Source: Rhodobiaceae bacterium (GTDB taxonomy: Bacteria > Pseudomonadota > Alphaproteobacteria > Micropepsales > Micropepsaceae). Taken from it: a stretch of 9,036 nt of DNA. The notes under the pieces were generated by a model. The model was given only the letters and a program-made list of their open reading frames with translations, was not told the origin of the DNA and did no database searches. Position 1 is the stretch's first letter. Each line of letters begins with the position of its first letter. A program made the position numbers and the translations under genes. The stretch spans positions 1-9,036 of the forward strand of contig VFKO01000422.1 in NCBI GenBank assembly GCA_009885515.1, written 5' to 3'. This document shows, in pieces, positions 5,753 to 9,036 of the stretch.

Positions 5753-6070
5753 TCAGCGCTTGTCTTTGAGGATCACGACCTCGTCGGGCTGGCTTAGGCC
5801 AAGGCGCGAACGTGCCTGCTCTTCGAGCAGATCGGGATCGACGCTTTCGGGACGCAAAAGTCTAACCCGGCGCTCGAGCGCCGTGCGCTCACCGCGCACG
5901 CGATCAAGTTCCGTATGCTTGGCTTCGATAGCGGTTTGCAACTTCAGCCAATTGATCAGGCCATGATTTCCATAGACGACGAAATAGCCGAAATAGAGGA
6001 CGAGAGACATCATGACCAGGGGAAAACCCCAGCCCCGTGCGGCGCGCCCAAATGCCGTTGGTTCGTTCAT
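5753..6070 (-). CDS. ftsB: FtsB/DivIC-family septum formation initiator
   Basis: A 105-residue bitopic protein of the divisome, where FtsB with FtsL and FtsQ links early and late division proteins. Residues 1-15 are a short cytoplasmic tail, 16-33 the membrane segment (FPLVMMSLVLYFGYFVVY), about 40-72 a heptad-like coiled coil (IEAKHTELDRVRGERTALERRVRLL), and 75-105 the C-terminal part with EEQARSRLGLSQPDEVVIL, the DivIC/FtsB signature region. Length and architecture match the family. The position between enolase and pdhA is a common alphaproteobacterial arrangement. No good ribosome site precedes the ATG at 6070; an alternative downstream Met (residue 20) would destroy the membrane segment, so the listed start stands. 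The 68-nt gap upstream could hold a promoter. Confidence 0.92.
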   Translation of the reverse strand: MNEPTAFGRAARGWGFPLVMMSLVLYFGYFVVYGNHGLINWLKLQTAIEAKHTELDRVRGERTALERRVRLLRPESVDPDLLEEQARSRLGLSQPDEVVILKDKR

Positions 6071-6078
6071 GGCTGGAA

Positions 6079-6107
6079 TCGAATCACATCGCAGTATGAG
6101 AGGTCAA
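6079..6107 (-). promoter_or_regulatory. Candidate ftsB promoter, possibly giving a leaderless mRNA
   Basis: TTGACC (6107-6102 on the minus strand) is a good -35. A 17-nt spacer places the -10 at 6084-6079 (ATTCGA, weak). The start of transcription would fall about 6072, essentially at the ftsB ATG (6070), which would fit the absence of a recognisable ribosome site. Confidence 0.3.
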
Positions 6108-6118
6108 GGCTTATTGGG

Positions 6119-6133
6119 TTAAGCGATATTAAC
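6119..6133 (-). promoter_or_regulatory. CtrA-like TTAA pair upstream of ftsB
   Basis: TTAA at 6119-6122 and TTAA at 6129-6132 are separated by 6 nt and flanked by G and C, giving GTTAA-N6-TTAAC. On the ftsB strand it reads TTAA-N6-TTAACC. The consensus of the alphaproteobacterial cell-cycle regulator CtrA is TTAA-N7-TTAA, so this is one base short. It lies about 12 nt upstream of the candidate ftsB -35. Confidence 0.3.
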
Positions 6134-6138
6134 GGATT

Positions 6139-7167
6139 TCAGTTCGCATAGGCCTTGGCGCGGTACCATTTCGAAAGCAGCCATTTGTTGCCTCGCGCTA
6201 TCGGGCGTCCGGCATGGCGGGTTGAAAGATCTGGATTTCCGGCCGCGTCAACATTGGAAAACAAAATCGCATCCCCAGTCCTGCCTTTGAACTCCAGACC
6301 GTTTGCGAGGAAATGGGTTTCGCCGCCGTCGAAGTCATCGCTCAAACTGACAAGCAATGTCGCCACGCGCTGTCCGGCAGCCCCCCATTGCGACGCGGGA
6401 CCCGCAGAGGCGTCGAGAAAATCAAAATGAGGCCGGTACTGTTCTCCGGGCTGGTACATGAGAACACTCAACATCTCGCCATTGGCCAGCGGCAATTGCG
6501 CCGCCTCCGCCAGACGCTGATTGAGGCCGACCATCACCATGTCTTGCTGAAATGGGTGGATCGAGGCGGTGCTTGATGTGCGCTCGGTGCTGCGCATCGG
6601 GCGGCCGCTCACTGGATCGACGACAAAAGACGGGTGGAGCAACGGCTTGACGGCTTCAATCAGATAGCCGCACTCATCGCGCGTCAACAAGCCATCAAGG
6701 CGCCAAACATCCGGTGAGCGAGACAGATCAAGGCGCGCAGGTAACGGGCGCTGCATGGCGTCGTGCTCAATGAGTGACAATTGTTTTATGGCAATGGCGT
6801 CGTTTGTTTTTGCAGCGGATCGCAAATGCCCAATGGCTTCGTTCCAGTTTGGCGGCGACGCGGCACCAATGGCCGAGAGAACCGCCAGCGTACGCATCGC
6901 GGCGGCACCGTTTTTCTGTGCCGCCTGGTGCAGGATTTCAAGCGCGCGCGGGATGTCGCGCGGACCATCGACGCCGTCAAGATGAATGCAGGCAGACGTG
7001 TAGAGCGCATCGACATCACCCGCACTGGCCGAGCGTGCAAGCCAGGCGCGGCCCTCGTCCTTGCGGCCCAAGCGGCCAAGCATCGCGGACAGAATGTATT
7101 GCGCACGCGCGTCGCCAGCGTTGGCGTCGCGTTCAAGGTCGGTCAAAGTCCTTCGCTGTGCGGCCAT
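6139..7167 (-). CDS. Sel1/TPR-repeat protein with prolyl-4-hydroxylase-like 2OG-Fe(II) oxygenase domain
   Basis: A 342-residue two-part protein. Residues about 5-140 are helical repeats of Sel1/TPR type (GDARAQYILSAMLGRLGRKDEG, then GDVDALYTSACIHLDG-VDGPRDIPRALEILHQAA), usually protein-binding. Residues about 150-340 form a P4Hc-type double-stranded beta-helix. The iron ligands are H247 and D249 in YRPHFDF and H318 in TRHAGRP, with K328 in GNKWLLSKW as the probable 2-oxoglutarate carboxylate ligand. The full catalytic set is therefore present and the enzyme is probably active as a soluble hydroxylase. Its substrate, perhaps a proline in a partner protein, is unknown. The gene begins three bases after the eno stop codon, with only a weak ribosome site in the eno tail, suggesting translational coupling to enolase. 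ftsB follows after a 68-nt gap. No signal peptide is seen. Confidence 0.88.
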   Translation of the reverse strand: MAAQRRTLTDLERDANAGDARAQYILSAMLGRLGRKDEGRAWLARSASAGDVDALYTSACIHLDGVDGPRDIPRALEILHQAAQKNGAAAMRTLAVLSAIGAASPPNWNEAIGHLRSAAKTNDAIAIKQLSLIEHDAMQRPLPARLDLSRSPDVWRLDGLLTRDECGYLIEAVKPLLHPSFVVDPVSGRPMRSTERTSSTASIHPFQQDMVMVGLNQRLAEAAQLPLANGEMLSVLMYQPGEQYRPHFDFLDASAGPASQWGAAGQRVATLLVSLSDDFDGGETHFLANGLEFKGRTGDAILFSNVDAAGNPDLSTRHAGRPIARGNKWLLSKWYRAKAYAN

Positions 7168-7170
7168 GGG

Positions 7171-8439
7171 TTAGCGGAATTCCGCACCAGCGTAAACCGC
7201 GCTGGGACCCAGATGTTCCTCGATCCGCAACAGCTGATTGTACTTTGCCAGTCTGTCCGAGCGCGATGCTGATCCGGTTTTGATGCGGCCGCAATTCGTG
7301 GCCACGGCGAGGTCGGCGATTGTGGTGTCTTCGGTTTCGCCCGAGCGGTGCGACATCACCGCTCTATAGCCTGCTTTGTGCGCCATTTCGACGGCCTCAA
7401 GGGTTTCGGACAGGGTGCCGATCTGGTTGACCTTGATCAGGATCGCATTGGCGACGCGCTTTGAAATTCCTTCGGCGAGACGCTTTGTATTCGTGACAAA
7501 CAGATCATCGCCGACGAGTTGGACCTTGGCACCGATGGCGTTGGTCAAACCTTTCCAGCCATCCCAATCGTCTTCGGCCATGCCGTCTTCGATAGAGACG
7601 ATCGGATAGCATTTGCACAGATCTTCGTAGAAGCGAACCATGCCGGCTGGATCGAGTTTTTTGCCCTCACCTTCCAGATCGTAAACGCCGTTCTTGAAGA
7701 ACTCTGTCGAGGCCGGATCGAGCGCCAGCTTCACATGCTCGCCCGGGCGATAGCCTGCCGCCTCGATCGCGCGCATGATGAAACTCAACGCTTCATCGGC
7801 GGATTTGAGGTTGGGCGCGAAGCCGCCTTCATCGCCGACGTTGGTGTTGTGGCTGGCGTCTTTCAACGCCTTGCGCAGGGTGTGAAAAACTTCGGTTCCC
7901 ATGCGCAGAGCCTCACGGAAGGTCGCCGCGCCGATGGGCAGGATCATAAACTCCTGAAAGTCGATGGGATTGTCGGCGTGCGCACCGCCGTTGATGATGT
8001 TCATGAACGGCACAGGCAAGACGTGAGCGTGCGCGCCGCCGACATAGCGAAAGAGCTTTTGTCCGCGCGCCGAAGCCGCGGCATGGGCTGTCGCCAGCGA
8101 GACACCCAGAATGGCGTTGGCGCCAAGGCGGCCTTTGTTGGGCGTACCGTCGAGATTGATCAGTGTACGGTCGATATGGAGCTGCTCTTCGGCCTCCATC
8201 CCGGAAATGGCGTCGAAGATTTCGCCATTCACCGAAGCGACGGCATTTTCAACGCCTTTGCCGCCGTATCTTTTTCCACCATCGCGGCGTTCGACGGCTT
8301 CATGGGCGCCGGTAGAGGCTCCCGAGGGCACGGCGGCACGGCCGACGCTGCCGTCGTCGAGCTCAATTTCAACTTCGACTGTGGGATTACCACGGCTGTC
8401 GAGTATTTCGCGGCCGCGGATGTCGATGATTGCCGTCAT
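7171..8439 (-). CDS. eno: Enolase (phosphopyruvate hydratase)
   Basis: A 422-residue enolase converting 2-phosphoglycerate to phosphoenolpyruvate. The N-terminal domain has ILDSRGNPTVEVE (12-24) and the mobile loop PSGASTGAHEA (38-48). The barrel domain carries the catalytic E204 (GDEGGFAPN), metal ligands D241 (LALDPAST), E284 (SIEDGMAEDDW) and D311 (VGDDLFVTN), the catalytic K336 (ILIKVNQIGT) and the substrate loop SHRSGETEDT (363-372). The C-terminus GRIKTGSASRSDR and YAGAEFR is typical. The length is normal and no key residue is missing. The ATG at 8439 follows the transporter stop by seven bases; a GGAGA lies about 11 nt upstream, rather far. Together with the transporter and the downstream oxygenase it likely forms one transcript. 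Enolase is also an RNA degradosome component in some bacteria, but nothing here speaks to that. Confidence 0.98.
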   Translation of the reverse strand: MTAIIDIRGREILDSRGNPTVEVEIELDDGSVGRAAVPSGASTGAHEAVERRDGGKRYGGKGVENAVASVNGEIFDAISGMEAEEQLHIDRTLINLDGTPNKGRLGANAILGVSLATAHAAASARGQKLFRYVGGAHAHVLPVPFMNIINGGAHADNPIDFQEFMILPIGAATFREALRMGTEVFHTLRKALKDASHNTNVGDEGGFAPNLKSADEALSFIMRAIEAAGYRPGEHVKLALDPASTEFFKNGVYDLEGEGKKLDPAGMVRFYEDLCKCYPIVSIEDGMAEDDWDGWKGLTNAIGAKVQLVGDDLFVTNTKRLAEGISKRVANAILIKVNQIGTLSETLEAVEMAHKAGYRAVMSHRSGETEDTTIADLAVATNCGRIKTGSASRSDRLAKYNQLLRIEEHLGPSAVYAGAEFR

Positions 8440-8446
8440 TGCGTTG

Positions 8447-9036
8447 CTAGTCTCCGATTGCCAACTTCATGAAACCAAGGTTTACGACAAAAAGTACAAA
8501 TATTGCGAGGGGACAAACGACGCCAAGCAGAAAACGCAGCAGCTGCCAGGCTGGTCCATCCTGTATGCCCAATTCTTCGAAAATGGCGTTTTTCGACATC
8601 ACCCAGCCTACAAACAGCCCCAGGAAAATACCGCCCAGCGGCAGCATGATGTTGGACGTGAGATAGTCGACGACATCGAAAAACGATTTGTTCGAAAAGG
8701 TGGGCAACCCCTCAAGCGGATACCATGTGCTCCAGTGGTTGAAGGACAGGACTGTGCCAATACCGATGACCCAGCACACAAAGGCAGTGGCATACGCCGC
8801 CGCTGGCCGACTGACCTTTAGTGTGTCTGTCGCCCAGGCCACGACCAACTCAAGCAGCGAGATCGCCGACGCCAGGGCCGACACCACCAGCAACAGGAAA
8901 AACGCAGCGCCGACAAAGGCGCCGCCGGGCATCTGGCCAAAGGCGATGGGCAAGGTTGTAAACATCAGGCCGGCACCTTCGCTGGGGTTCAGGCCATAGG
9001 CAAACACCAAAGGAAAAATTGCGAACGCCGCAAGGA
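8447..9036 (-). CDS. Sodium-dependent transporter, NSS/SNF family (C-terminal part)
   Basis: The last 195 residues of a membrane transporter whose start lies beyond the right edge; the frame is open to base 9036, and no start codon should be assigned inside the window. Segments such as AIFPLVFAYGLNPSEGAGLM, FTTLPIAFGQMPGG and FFLLLVVSALASAISLLEL match the later transmembrane helices of bacterial neurotransmitter:sodium symporters. They are followed by further hydrophobic helices (AAAYATAFVCWVIGIGTVL, IMLPLGGIFLGLFVGWVM, LLRFLLGVVCPLAIFVLFVV). Members move amino acids or related amines with Na+, and the substrate cannot be told from this part. The stop codon lies seven bases before the eno start, so the two are probably co-transcribed. 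Length and motifs are regular as far as seen. Confidence 0.9.
   Translation of the reverse strand, partial: LAAFAIFPLVFAYGLNPSEGAGLMFTTLPIAFGQMPGGAFVGAAFFLLLVVSALASAISLLELVVAWATDTLKVSRPAAAYATAFVCWVIGIGTVLSFNHWSTWYPLEGLPTFSNKSFFDVVDYLTSNIMLPLGGIFLGLFVGWVMSKNAIFEELGIQDGPAWQLLRFLLGVVCPLAIFVLFVVNLGFMKLAIGD

Noticed and set aside
7174..7185. 12-bp perfect palindrome GCGGAATTCCGC at the end of eno
   Set aside because: It is fully within the conserved AEFR C-terminal codons of enolase. With no loop or T-run it is probably chance, though it overlaps the leader of the oxygenase gene.
9008..9010. A transporter start inside the window at 9010
   Set aside because: The codon is an internal TTG (Leu). 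The frame stays open to the edge and the residues upstream continue a transporter helix, so the gene is partial.

Overview
The window is a stretch of bacterial chromosome, almost certainly from an alphaproteobacterium. The evidence is the moderately GC-rich coding, the enolase – FtsB/DivIC – PdhA – PdhB – PdhC order typical of that class, and a PdhB (E1 beta) that carries its own N-terminal lipoyl domain. I cannot fix the order or genus from the sequence alone.

Layout, read along the minus strand in the direction of transcription (high to low coordinates): the C-terminal part of an NSS/SNF sodium-dependent transporter (8447-9036, cut by the window edge); enolase eno (7171-8439); a Sel1/TPR-repeat prolyl-4-hydroxylase-like 2OG-Fe(II) oxygenase (6139-7167); the division protein FtsB (5753-6070); then the pyruvate dehydrogenase cluster pdhA (4639-5646), a small MAPEG-family membrane protein (4228-4626), pdhB (2866-4215) and pdhC (1528-2862). 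A plus-strand island of two genes follows: an unrecognised single-pass membrane protein (823-1521), tail-to-tail with pdhC, and a VOC/glyoxalase-fold protein (215-601). The first 59 bases hold the minus-strand start of lpdA, the E3 subunit. The island therefore separates E3 from the E1/E2 genes.

Functionally this is a lower-glycolysis to acetyl-CoA block. Enolase makes phosphoenolpyruvate. PdhA/PdhB decarboxylate pyruvate, PdhC transfers the acetyl group to CoA, and Lpd re-oxidises the lipoyl groups. Very short gaps (3-12 nt) tie pdhA-MAPEG-pdhB-pdhC into one likely transcript and the transporter-eno-oxygenase genes into another. ftsB and pdhA each have an upstream gap that could hold a promoter.

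The most unusual feature is a large imperfect palindrome (2458-2602) inside the pdhC coding frame. It has perfect 31-bp inverted arms, each containing its own hairpin, and is translated as extra linker between the lipoyl and E1/E3-binding domains of E2. It looks like a protein-coding palindromic repeat element and also contains terminator-like hairpins. Other points of interest are the MAPEG gene inside the pdh operon, the oxygenase downstream of enolase, near-identical lipoyl-domain DNA in pdhB and pdhC, and a CtrA-like TTAA pair upstream of ftsB. I found no RNA gene, CRISPR array, insertion sequence or phage gene, and no gene-free stretch longer than about 230 bases.
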